Assembly (NCBI GenBank): GCA_016703325.1
Contig: JADJCH010000009.1
Location: 71,152 to 135,151 of the forward strand
Reading direction: 5' to 3'
DNA: 64,000 nt
DNA from: Burkholderiales bacterium
Lineage (GTDB): Bacteria; Pseudomonadota; Gammaproteobacteria; Burkholderiales; Burkholderiaceae_C
This document shows positions 16,857 through 24,436 of this stretch, piece after piece. Both the position numbers and the translations under genes were made by a program. The stretch's first letter is position 1. Each line of letters begins with the position of its first letter. The notes under the pieces are model-generated. The model ran no database searches, had not been told where the DNA came from, and saw nothing but the letters and a program-made list of their open reading frames with translations.

Positions 16857-18419
16857 TCAACGCCGCGCCCGAGGCGGATCCACCTGGGTCAGCTGCAGCA
16901 GGGTTTGCTGAACGTCCACCCGCGCCTGTGCGATGCGGGCGGCCAGCCAGCCCAGGGCAAACCAGGCTTCCGGCTGCTGCTCCAGCCGGCCCTGGTAGGC
17001 CTCGCGTGCCCCAAAGAGGTCGTTGAGTTCACCCATGCGGTCCTGCAGCGCCGCCAGCGGCACGAAGTAGCGCGACGCACAGCGACGCCGCAGCAGCGGC
17101 GCAAAAAACTCCACCGCATACCGCTGACGCTTGATCCGTTTGCGCAGGGCATGCAGCGCAACCTCGTCCAGCGTATCGAAGGCCAGCGCTTCGGCCACGA
17201 TGCGGGCATGCCAGCGCTCCAGTCGGCGCTCGGCCAGCTTGCTCAGGTCGGCGGCCTGCAGCACCGGCCGGCCAGGCTCAGGCTGCGCGGCAGCGGGCGG
17301 GTTGGCCGCGGCCTCCCCGGACTGGCTGTCGTGCATCGGCTGGGGGTTGGGCAGCATCAGCCGGCGCCAGGCCAGCCAATGCCGCAGACTGCGCTGGGCG
17401 CTGTGGCTGCGCAGCACATCGGCCGGGTGGAGTGCGGCGGCCGCGGGTGGCCAGGACAGGGTTGGGGCACCGGCGCGCTGCAGGTCCGCTGCAACGCCGC
17501 TGTCGAGCACGTCGGCATTGCGGCAGTTGCCCAGGGTGGTGAACAAGGACCGCAGGCCGGCGGCAGCCTCCTCCGGCGGCAGGTGCTCCCAGCCGCGGAA
17601 ACAACGCAGGGCGCAGCGCAGGCGGCGGATGCCCACACGCAGCTGGTGCACATGTTCCACCCGCAGCGCAGGATCGCCTTCCAGCAGCCCGATGGCGTTG
17701 TGTGCGAACTGGGCCACACATTCGTCCATGGCGGCCGCCGCTGCGGCGATGACCCTGTCCGGGCCGGCCACAACAGGCATCCTTGCCTTGCGCAGGGGAG
17801 GGTGGAGCAGGCCCTGAGACAGCTGCATGCCTCGATCGGCCAGTGTGCGGGGTTCGACGATCAGTTCGAAGCGGCTGACCCAGCGTTCGGCCAGCGCGTC
17901 CAAGGCCTCGGCCGGCCCCGCCAGCAACCGCATCTCCAGGTCACACAGCCGCTGCTGAAGGGGGCCGGCGCTCAAGGTGCCTTCGTCCAGGCAGACCTCG
18001 ATCGTGGCCGTGGAGCTGCGCAGGGTCTGGACGGTGCGCCTGCAGTCGCAGCGGAAGGTTTCGACCGGCGCGGCCACCTCTGCCCCGGCGCGACCCAGCA
18101 GACGCAGCAGCCGATCCCCCAAGGGCGTGCCAGCATGCCGCCGGGCGTCCGGAGGTGCCAATGGGGACACCAGGGCCTCGTGTTCGGCAGGCGCCGCAGG
18201 ACCAGGCAGAACGAAGGCAGGGCCCAGATGCTGGATCCAATGCTGTCCCTCATGGTGCAGCCGCCACTGCACGCCGGCGTTTGCGAGGCGGTGGTCTGGC
18301 GTGTCCAGGAAAATGCTGAAGACCGAGAGGTGTCTGGGCGCGCTGCGGCCTCGGGTGGCCCGGTTCAGCTCGGCCGCCACGGCGGCAGCGGTGCTGGGAG
18401 GAACTCTGAATCTGAACAT
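16857..18419 (-). CDS. CYTH-CHAD domain protein with degenerate CYTH motif
   Basis: The 520 residues contain a CYTH-like N-terminal half (to about residue 205). A CHAD domain (about 225-515) follows with its conserved histidines and Arg-rich helices (His-x-Leu-Arg-Val-Gly-Ile-Arg-Arg-Leu-Arg; Leu-Arg-Lys-Arg-Ile-Lys-x-x-Arg-Tyr). CHAD domains bind polyphosphate and occur on polyphosphate granules. CYTH triphosphatases begin with Glu-x-Glu-x-Lys; this protein starts Met-Phe-Arg-Phe-Arg-Val-Pro and lacks those metal ligands. An in-frame stop six codons upstream excludes a longer version. The CYTH half is therefore probably non-catalytic. The PPK2 neighbour supports a polyphosphate function. Confidence 0.85.
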   Translation of the reverse strand: MFRFRVPPSTAAAVAAELNRATRGRSAPRHLSVFSIFLDTPDHRLANAGVQWRLHHEGQHWIQHLGPAFVLPGPAAPAEHEALVSPLAPPDARRHAGTPLGDRLLRLLGRAGAEVAAPVETFRCDCRRTVQTLRSSTATIEVCLDEGTLSAGPLQQRLCDLEMRLLAGPAEALDALAERWVSRFELIVEPRTLADRGMQLSQGLLHPPLRKARMPVVAGPDRVIAAAAAAMDECVAQFAHNAIGLLEGDPALRVEHVHQLRVGIRRLRCALRCFRGWEHLPPEEAAAGLRSLFTTLGNCRNADVLDSGVAADLQRAGAPTLSWPPAAAALHPADVLRSHSAQRSLRHWLAWRRLMLPNPQPMHDSQSGEAAANPPAAAQPEPGRPVLQAADLSKLAERRLERWHARIVAEALAFDTLDEVALHALRKRIKRQRYAVEFFAPLLRRRCASRYFVPLAALQDRMGELNDLFGAREAYQGRLEQQPEAWFALGWLAARIAQARVDVQQTLLQLTQVDPPRARR

Positions 18420-18574
18420 CGTGGTGCGGTGGTCTCAGCCTGACCTGTCCTGGCATCGGTGGGGCATCTGAGGGCCGTTGCCATCGGGCCCGATCCCGCA
18501 TGGTGCTGCGTACTTCTGGACGCTGTTCGCCTGTGTCAATGGTCGCGTCCCGGTGGGCCCGACGGGGGGGCACC

Positions 18575-19594
18575 TCAGCCGGCGCAGGTCGGTGCCTGCA
18601 TCGCTGGGGGCAGACACTGTGAGCTGAGTTGGCGCCGCAGCGCAGGCTGCGGCTTCGCCGCCGACAGCCAGGTGGAAAAGCGTTCGTGCTCCAGCAATGT
18701 GAGCGCTGCCGAGGTCCCGCCCGGGCGTGGCAGGCGGCTCACGCCCTGCTCAATGTACACGTAGGAGTTGTGAACCGTGATCTGCCGCACCGGTGAGTGG
18801 CCGACATAGGTCAGGGGCAGGGATCCCAGCGGTTCATCGGTCAGGTGCACCGGATGTTGCTCGAAGACACGCCGAGTGTGTGGCGACTTGAACGCGCGCG
18901 AGAGGTTGTCCCGCGACGCGGTGACGGCTTCGGCCTTGTGGATGGAGATGGTGTCGCTGCGCAGCAGCTGTGTCTGGTTCGAGCCGATGGGCAGCAGGTC
19001 ACCGTGCGTGATGATGAACGGCACGGCGGCATCCACATGCAGTGCCATCGGCAGCAGGGCCACGCGATCGGCCAGCCGCTGCACGAGCCTGCGGTGCTGG
19101 TCCAGCGCGGCCACGATCCAGGCGCCGCCGCCATTGCTGAAGTCCCTGCCGGCATGGAGCCGGCTGCGGTAGTAGCCCAGATGGTGCAGAAGCCGCAGCT
19201 CGTGGTTGCCGAGCACGGCATGGAACCAGGGCTCTTCGATCAACGCCAGTGTGGCCAGCGAATGCGGGCCGCGGTCGATCAGGTCGCCGACCGAAAACAA
19301 GCGGTCGAAGTGGGTGTTGAAGCCCATCTGCTCCAGCTGTCGTTCCAGCAGCTCGCGATGGCCGTGCAGGTCACCGACCACAAAATCCCGGCCGGCCTCG
19401 TTGCCGGGCAGGCGGATGCAGCGTCTCACTCTGGACAGTGTATTCACGGCAAACGGGCGACTGGGTCCGATCTCTTCGCCGCGAAGGAAGACGCTGGCAG
19501 GAAGCAGCCTCGTGAGAGGGGCGTCGGTACACCAACCGCTCAGTCTAGGCAGCTGCCTTGACCGTTTCATGACAGGTGCGTGGCAACTCGGCAT
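18575..19594 (-). CDS. Ser/Thr-type metallophosphoesterase (lambda-phosphatase-like)
   Basis: The start at 19594 has GGAGG five bases upstream, which favours it over the ATG at 19570. The 339 residues carry the calcineurin-type metal motifs Gly-Asp-Leu-His-Gly (74-78), Gly-Asp-Leu-Ile-Asp-Arg-Gly (103-109) and Gly-Asn-His-Glu (129-132), with later His-Gly-Asp and Gly-His-Ser ligands. This set is that of bacteriophage lambda PP and bacterial PrpA/PrpB. It removes phosphate from proteins or small phosphoesters in the cytoplasm. It is 30 bases downstream of the GNAT-like gene. The ~60 N-terminal residues before the fold match nothing I know. Confidence 0.82.
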   Translation of the reverse strand: MPSCHAPVMKRSRQLPRLSGWCTDAPLTRLLPASVFLRGEEIGPSRPFAVNTLSRVRRCIRLPGNEAGRDFVVGDLHGHRELLERQLEQMGFNTHFDRLFSVGDLIDRGPHSLATLALIEEPWFHAVLGNHELRLLHHLGYYRSRLHAGRDFSNGGGAWIVAALDQHRRLVQRLADRVALLPMALHVDAAVPFIITHGDLLPIGSNQTQLLRSDTISIHKAEAVTASRDNLSRAFKSPHTRRVFEQHPVHLTDEPLGSLPLTYVGHSPVRQITVHNSYVYIEQGVSRLPRPGGTSAALTLLEHERFSTWLSAAKPQPALRRQLSSQCLPPAMQAPTCAG

Positions 19595-19624
19595 CGGCCC
19601 CTCCAGGCCGGCTGGTGACGGCCT

Positions 19625-19936
19625 TCAGCTGACCTGCCAGCCCCACACCTCGGTGTGCGAACCGGTCTTGCGGTTGATGAAGCTGGCCAGCCAGCGCCAG
19701 CCCGCCCGGGTCAAGACCTTCTTCTGCGCTTCGTTGGAGCCGTCGACCGTGCAGACGGCGAAGTCGTACTGCAGTTCGTGCAGGATCTGGTTCTGCAGTG
19801 CCTTGAGGCCATGCGCCCGTCCCTTCCCGCGTTTGCTGTGCTGCACAAAAAATCCATGGCACAGCGCCAGCTGGGGCTGGCTGGGCATCGGGTCGATCAG
19901 GAATGCACCGTCGTCGTTGATGAAGCGATCGCTCAT
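19625..19936 (-). CDS. Small GNAT-like acetyltransferase domain protein
   Basis: The 103 residues begin at an ATG with GGGAG ten bases upstream. A segment Arg-Gly-Lys-Gly-Arg-Ala-His-Gly-Leu near residue 36 resembles the acetyl-CoA pyrophosphate loop (Arg/Gln-x-x-Gly-x-Gly/Ala) of GNAT enzymes. The helix and strands that follow fit the C-terminal half of that fold. The protein is shorter than the usual ~150 residues, so it may lack the N-terminal strands or be a reduced form. Substrate unknown. It lies between the ExoD-like gene (24 bases upstream) and the phosphatase gene. Confidence 0.5.
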   Translation of the reverse strand: MSDRFINDDGAFLIDPMPSQPQLALCHGFFVQHSKRGKGRAHGLKALQNQILHELQYDFAVCTVDGSNEAQKKVLTRAGWRWLASFINRKTGSHTEVWGWQVS

Positions 19937-19960
19937 GAAGGGTTGACTCCCTCAGCACAC

Positions 19961-20605
19961 TCAGGACCATCCCCACCAGGGCCCGAGCGCCTCCAGACCC
20001 CGGTGCAGACTGGACAGCGCGGACCAGGCCGTCAAACCGATGGCGGCGGTGTAGACCAGCGCCAGTGCGGCCACCAGCAGCGACAGCCCCACGGCGAGTC
20101 CGTCCCGCAAGGCCAGTCCCGCACCCAGCAGCAGCAGCGCCAGGGCCGGCAGCACGTTGCCCAGCGGAAGGGGCAGGAAGATGATGAGGCCCATCACGGC
20201 CACCTTGGCACACAGCCAGCCGGCATTGGTGCGGCTCACCATCCAGGGCAGTCGTGTGCGGGACCAGCGCTCCATCCAGGTGTAGAAACGCGCCATCAGC
20301 ACCAGCACGCGCCGGGCCCAGCCCGAAGACAGCCTCAGCTGTGCCACCGCGGGGGGGAGGGCTCGGGTGTCGCCGCCCCGCCAGTGCACCCAGGACAGCA
20401 GAACCAGGGCCGCGCCCATGACGTTGCCGACGCCGGGTACCGGCAACAGGCAGGGCAGGGCCAGCAGGATCAGCAGACTGCCGTGTCCGCCTTCGCCATG
20501 CAGCACGGCAAGATCGGCAAAGGACAGCGGGGCGCCCGACAGCGTCCGGGCCGCTTCGTTCAGGCGTTGCGGCAGCGGCAGTGCGCCAGGGACCGCCGCG
20601 CTCAT
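19961..20605 (-). CDS. ExoD-like exopolysaccharide-associated membrane protein
   Basis: The protein has 214 residues from the ATG at 20605. A soluble ~50-residue head is followed by membrane segments at about residues 45-70, 133-155 and 158-195. The opening Leu-Ser-Phe-Ala-Asp-Leu, the Gly-His-Gly-Ser-Leu-Leu-Ile-Leu-Leu-Ala-Leu-Pro segment and the Leu-Pro-Val-Pro-Gly-Val-Gly turn are hallmarks of the ExoD family. ExoD was named in Sinorhizobium for effects on exopolysaccharide and alkali tolerance, and its biochemical role is unclear. It precedes the GNAT-like gene with a 24-base gap. No exopolysaccharide genes are nearby. Confidence 0.78.
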   Translation of the reverse strand: MSAAVPGALPLPQRLNEAARTLSGAPLSFADLAVLHGEGGHGSLLILLALPCLLPVPGVGNVMGAALVLLSWVHWRGGDTRALPPAVAQLRLSSGWARRVLVLMARFYTWMERWSRTRLPWMVSRTNAGWLCAKVAVMGLIIFLPLPLGNVLPALALLLLGAGLALRDGLAVGLSLLVAALALVYTAAIGLTAWSALSSLHRGLEALGPWWGWS

Positions 20606-20805
20606 GTGCGGCGCCTCAGGGTGGTCGGAAGTGGGAGAGGTTCTCTGCGAACCGGGTCGTTCAAACACAGAGGCAAGGGATACATCCAGGCTGAAGCGGG
20701 CATTGGAGCGACGTGCGGGATGGTCGCCACGGCATGTGAAAGGGCCGTGAATCGGGGGGGGGCATGCAGCGGCCGACACGGACACCCTTCACAGCCTGCC
20801 TTCCC

Positions 20806-22182
20806 TCACGGCAGCGCAGCCTCACCCAACTCTTTGAGCAGCAGGTCCAGGGCCCAGTCGAGATCGGCTTCGGCCACATTCAGCGGTGGCGCCAGCACCA
20901 GCACATGACCCTGACCGATCTTGAAGGACAGGCCCGCACTCAGGCAACGGTACAGCACCTCCTCGGCCAGGTCGGCGGCGCTGCGTCCGACGGTGTCCAC
21001 CAGCTCGATGCCCAGCAGCAGGCCGAGGCCGCGCACCTCACCGACGGCGGGCAGGACGCTGCAGCCGCGGCGCAGTCGCTCCAGCGCCTGGGCGCCAAGC
21101 CGGCGGGAGCGCTCCAGCAGCCCTTCCTCCCGAATCACGTCGAGCACGGCCAGGCCGGCGGCACAGGCCACCGGGTTTTTTTCGTGGGTGTAGTGGCCCA
21201 GTGAGATGTGCGGACCCACATCGAAACGCGCCCGCGCGATCAGCGCCGCCAGCGGCATGCTGCCTCCCCCCAGGCCCTTGCCGAGCACCACCATGTCCGG
21301 CTCGATGCCGTAGTGCTCCACGGCGAACAGCTGCCCGGTGCGCCCGAGGGCAATCGGGATTTCGTCGAGGATCAGCAGCGCGCCGTGGCGGTCGCAGGCC
21401 CGGCGCAGGCGCTGGTAGTACTCCTGCGGCGGGATCTGCACGTCGGTGCAGCGCACCGTCTCCACGACCACGGCGGCCACGTCGCCCTCCTTGCGCAGCA
21501 CGTACTCGACGTAGTCCGCGCAGCGCAGGGCGCATTGGCCGGCACAGCCGAACACGCAGCCGCGCGGATCGCAGGGGGGGCAGTGCTCCGTGCCGGGCAG
21601 CAGTGGGCCGATGCCGCGGCGGAACACCGCTTCGCCGCCGATCGAGATGGCGTCCAGCGAGGCGCCGTGGAAGGCGTCCCACATCGACACGGTCTTGTGC
21701 CGCCCGGTCACCAGCCGGGCCAGCTTGAGCGCCATGCCGATGGCCGCCGTGCCACCGGGGGCGAAGAGCAGCTTGGCCTCGGGCATCGGCGCGGCCTGGC
21801 AGAGCCGCTGCGCCAGCTCGATGGCGGCCGGGTGGGTGTAGCGCCGCGGGCTGAAGGGCAACGTCGCCAGGGCCTCCTGCATCGCCTGCATCACCTGCGG
21901 GTGGCCGTAGCCGACCTGGTGCAGGCTGTTGCCGTGGAAATCGAGGATGCGCCGGCCCGCCAGGTCGGTCAGCCAGGACCCCTCGGCAGCCTGCAGGGCG
22001 TTCAGGCAGGGGGTGGACATCGACTGGTGGAAGAACCAGCGTGCGTCCTCGGCGAGCAGCGTCCGCGTCGCCTCGTCCAGGTGTGCGCCCTGCCAGGCCT
22101 GGCGGCGCTGGCTGAGGTTGATGTCGCCCTCGGAGGCATCGGGCACAGCGGATACAGGTGTACCGGAGGTGTCAGCAGGCAT
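20806..22182 (-). CDS. pbfA: Class III PLP-dependent enzyme, probable (R)-1-hydroxy-2-aminoethylphosphonate ammonia-lyase
   Basis: This 458-residue protein has the class III aminotransferase fold. The PLP lysine is K302 in Gly-Lys-Gly-Leu-Gly-Gly-Gly, with D273 in Leu-Asp-Glu-Ile and the Gly-Gly-Thr phosphate loop near 143-145. It is divergent from, and 105 bases away from, phnS-phnT-phnU-phnW-phnX. That is the usual place of PbfA, which turns hydroxylated AEP into phosphonoacetaldehyde for PhnX. A cluster of six cysteines at 201, 204, 209, 213, 217 and 221 is striking and may bind metal; I do not know whether all PbfA proteins have it. The general fold is certain; the specific function is inferred from neighbours. 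Confidence 0.8.
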   Translation of the reverse strand: MPADTSGTPVSAVPDASEGDINLSQRRQAWQGAHLDEATRTLLAEDARWFFHQSMSTPCLNALQAAEGSWLTDLAGRRILDFHGNSLHQVGYGHPQVMQAMQEALATLPFSPRRYTHPAAIELAQRLCQAAPMPEAKLLFAPGGTAAIGMALKLARLVTGRHKTVSMWDAFHGASLDAISIGGEAVFRRGIGPLLPGTEHCPPCDPRGCVFGCAGQCALRCADYVEYVLRKEGDVAAVVVETVRCTDVQIPPQEYYQRLRRACDRHGALLILDEIPIALGRTGQLFAVEHYGIEPDMVVLGKGLGGGSMPLAALIARARFDVGPHISLGHYTHEKNPVACAAGLAVLDVIREEGLLERSRRLGAQALERLRRGCSVLPAVGEVRGLGLLLGIELVDTVGRSAADLAEEVLYRCLSAGLSFKIGQGHVLVLAPPLNVAEADLDWALDLLLKELGEAALP

Positions 22183-22202
22183 CGAGAAGGTCCGGGCAAA
22201 GG

Positions 22203-22236
22203 GCGTCAACAAACGGACATCAACCCTGCATAAGGT
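22203..22236 (+). promoter_or_regulatory. PhoB-type promoter upstream of phnS
   Basis: Half-sites GCGTCAA (22203-22209) and CGGACAT (22214-22220) are spaced by the 4-base A-rich CAAA, the 11-bp period of a Pho box (consensus CTGTCAT repeats). A -10-like TAAGGT follows exactly 10 bases later (22231-22236). The half-sites alone are imperfect (9 of 14). The same layout and the same TAAGGT occur at 29450-29483, which raises confidence. Confidence 0.5.
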
Positions 22237-22287
22237 CACGGGCTGTCGCTGTCCATCAGCATGTTCAGAACCTCCGGAGTCAGTTTG

Positions 22288-23325
22288 ATGACGAATTCCA
22301 ATACCGCCCCGCTCCTGGCTGCCGCAGTCCTTGCCGCATCGGTGGCGGTTCCCGTGTCGGCCCAGGCCCAGAAGGTCGCGCTCAACGTGTACACCGCCCT
22401 GGAGACCGACCAGCTCAAGGCCTACCAGGAGTCGTTCAACAAGTCGCATCCGGACATCGAGATCAAGTGGACGCGCGACTCCACCGGCATCATCACCGCC
22501 AAGCTGCTGGCCGAGAAGGCCAGGCCGTCGGCCGACGTGATCATGGGCGTGGCCGCTTCCAGCATGGTGGTGTTCGAGCGCGAAGGCATGCTGCAGCCCT
22601 ACGCACCGGCCAACCTGCAGGCCATTCCCGCCAAGTACCGCGCAACGGGTGCCCCGCCGGCCTGGGTCGGCATGGACGTCTGGGGGGCGGCCATCTGCTA
22701 CAACCTGGCCGAAGCCGCGAAGCTGGGACTGCCGCGCATCGAGAGCTGGAAGGACCTGCTCAAGCCCGAATTCAAGGGCAAGGTGGTGATGCCCAACCCG
22801 AATTCCTCGGGCACGGGTTTTCTGGACGTGACGGCCTGGCTGCAGATCTTCGGTGAGAAGGGCGGCTGGGAGTACATGGATCAGCTGCACCAGAACGTGG
22901 CCGTGTACACCCACTCCGGCTCCAAACCCTGCGTGATGGCCGGCTCCGGCGAGTTCCCGGTCGGCATCTCCTTCGAGTACCGCGCCAACACCGTGCGCAG
23001 CAAGGGCGCGCCGATCGACGTGATCTTCCCGAAGGAGGGCCTGGGCTGGGACCTGGAGTCCACCGCCATCGTCAAGGGGACGCCCCAGCTGGAGGCCGCC
23101 AGGAAGCTGGCCGACTGGTCTGCCAGTCGTGAGGCCAACGAGCTGTACGCCAAGAACTTTGCCGTCACGGCCATCCCGGGCATCGCCACGCGTCTGCAGT
23201 ATGTGCCCAGCGACTACGAGGCCCGACTGGTGAAGAACGACTTTGCCTGGATGGGCAAGCACCGCGATGCCATCCTGACCGAGTGGCAGAAGCGTTACTC
23301 GGCCAAGTCGGAACCGAAGAAGTGA
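22288..23325 (+). CDS. phnS: 2-aminoethylphosphonate ABC transporter, substrate-binding protein
   Basis: The start at 22288 has GGAG ten bases upstream; an in-frame ATG at 22261 has no such site. The 345 residues begin with a cleavable signal (probable cut after Ala-Gln-Ala near residue 27) and then form an iron/putrescine-type periplasmic binding protein. Ser-Thr-Gly, Ser-Gly-Ser and Ser-Ser-Gly-Thr loops would hold the phosphonate group. The context (ABC ATPase, fused permease, phnW, phnX) matches the AEP-specific PhnSTUV importers. It delivers AEP from the periplasm to the permease. Together with pbfA it forms a divergent pair. Confidence 0.88.
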   Translation: MTNSNTAPLLAAAVLAASVAVPVSAQAQKVALNVYTALETDQLKAYQESFNKSHPDIEIKWTRDSTGIITAKLLAEKARPSADVIMGVAASSMVVFEREGMLQPYAPANLQAIPAKYRATGAPPAWVGMDVWGAAICYNLAEAAKLGLPRIESWKDLLKPEFKGKVVMPNPNSSGTGFLDVTAWLQIFGEKGGWEYMDQLHQNVAVYTHSGSKPCVMAGSGEFPVGISFEYRANTVRSKGAPIDVIFPKEGLGWDLESTAIVKGTPQLEAARKLADWSASREANELYAKNFAVTAIPGIATRLQYVPSDYEARLVKNDFAWMGKHRDAILTEWQKRYSAKSEPKK

Positions 23326-23365
23326 TGCCGAGTCACGGCAGCACATTCCTCCTCTGAAGGCCCGC

Positions 23366-24436
23366 ATGGCGCATCTGGACATCACGGCACTGGGCAAGCG
23401 CTACGGCGGCTTCATCGCTCTCGATCAGGTGGATCTGGCCATCGAGCGCGGCGAGTTCGTGGTGCTGCTGGGCCCTTCGGGCTGCGGCAAGACCACGCTG
23501 CTGCGCGCCATCGCCGGGCTGGAGCGGCAGGACGAGGGGCGCATCGTGCATGCCGGGCGCGACATCTCGGACCTGCCGCCCGGGCAGCGCGACTACGGCA
23601 TCGTGTTCCAGTCCTACGCTCTGTTCCCCAACCTGGACGTCGGCCGCAACGTAGCCTACGGGCTGGAATCGGGCCGCAGCGAGCGCGCGGCGCTGCGCCA
23701 GCGGGTGCAGGACATGCTGCAGCTGGTGGGCCTGCCCGGCAGCGAACACAAGTACCCCTCGCAGCTCTCCGGCGGCCAGCAGCAGCGCATCGCGCTGGCG
23801 CGGGCCCTGGCCACCCGGCCGGACCTGCTGCTGCTGGACGAGCCGCTGTCGGCGCTGGATGCGATCGAGCGGGTGCGCCTGCGCGGCGAGATCCGCGCGC
23901 TGCAGCAGCGCCTGGGGGTGACCACGCTGATGGTGACCCACGACCAGGAGGAGGCGCTGGCAATGGCCGACCGGGTGGTGGTGATGCGCGCCGGGCGCAT
24001 CCAGCAGGTGGGCGATCCGCAGGCGATCTACCGCCAGCCGCACAACAGCTTCGTGGCCGACTTCATCGGGCGCAGCAACCTGATCGAGGCCACCGCCCGC
24101 GACAGCCGCAGTCTGCAGTTCGGTGACCTGACGCTGTGCTGCGCGGCGGACCTGCAGCCCGGCCGGCCCTACCGCTTCAGCCTGCGGCCGGAGGACATCC
24201 GCCTGCACGACGGCCTGGAGGCCGCCGAGAACAGCTTCCTGGTGCAGGTGGAGCACTGCGAGTTCCTGGGCGCCTTCTCGCTGGTGACGCTGCGCCCGGC
24301 GGCCGCGGCCGGTGCGCCGACGCTGGTGGCGCAGTTCTCCAGCAACTACCTGGCCGGGCGGCCGGTGGTGCCGGGGTCGATGCTGCGCATCGGCATCCCG
24401 CCCGAGCAGCTGCGGCCGATGCCGGAGGCCGCTTGA
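23366..24436 (+). CDS. phnT: 2-aminoethylphosphonate ABC transporter, ATP-binding protein
   Basis: The 356 residues form an ABC ATPase of the spermidine/iron type. Walker A Gly-Pro-Ser-Gly-Cys-Gly-Lys-Thr lies at 36-43, the signature Leu-Ser-Gly-Gly-Gln-Gln-Gln-Arg near 133-140, and Walker B Leu-Leu-Leu-Asp-Glu-Pro near 153-160. A His switch (Val-Thr-His-Asp) follows. The last ~110 residues form a TOBE-like regulatory domain. AAGG precedes the ATG by six bases. It powers AEP uptake with PhnS and PhnU, and its stop overlaps the TTG start of phnU. Confidence 0.9.
   Translation: MAHLDITALGKRYGGFIALDQVDLAIERGEFVVLLGPSGCGKTTLLRAIAGLERQDEGRIVHAGRDISDLPPGQRDYGIVFQSYALFPNLDVGRNVAYGLESGRSERAALRQRVQDMLQLVGLPGSEHKYPSQLSGGQQQRIALARALATRPDLLLLDEPLSALDAIERVRLRGEIRALQQRLGVTTLMVTHDQEEALAMADRVVVMRAGRIQQVGDPQAIYRQPHNSFVADFIGRSNLIEATARDSRSLQFGDLTLCCAADLQPGRPYRFSLRPEDIRLHDGLEAAENSFLVQVEHCEFLGAFSLVTLRPAAAAGAPTLVAQFSSNYLAGRPVVPGSMLRIGIPPEQLRPMPEAA

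Noticed and set aside
18534..18539. A perfect TTGACA (minus strand) before the CHAD gene
   Set aside because: No acceptable -10 at 16-18 bases; not enough for a promoter call.
22183..22287. A second Pho box reading toward pbfA
   Set aside because: No two half-sites in the 11-base register on that strand.
20806..23397. A fused 863-codon version of the PbfA-like gene
   Set aside because: The upstream ~400 codons are antisense to phnS and hold no family sequence; the enzyme starts at 22182.
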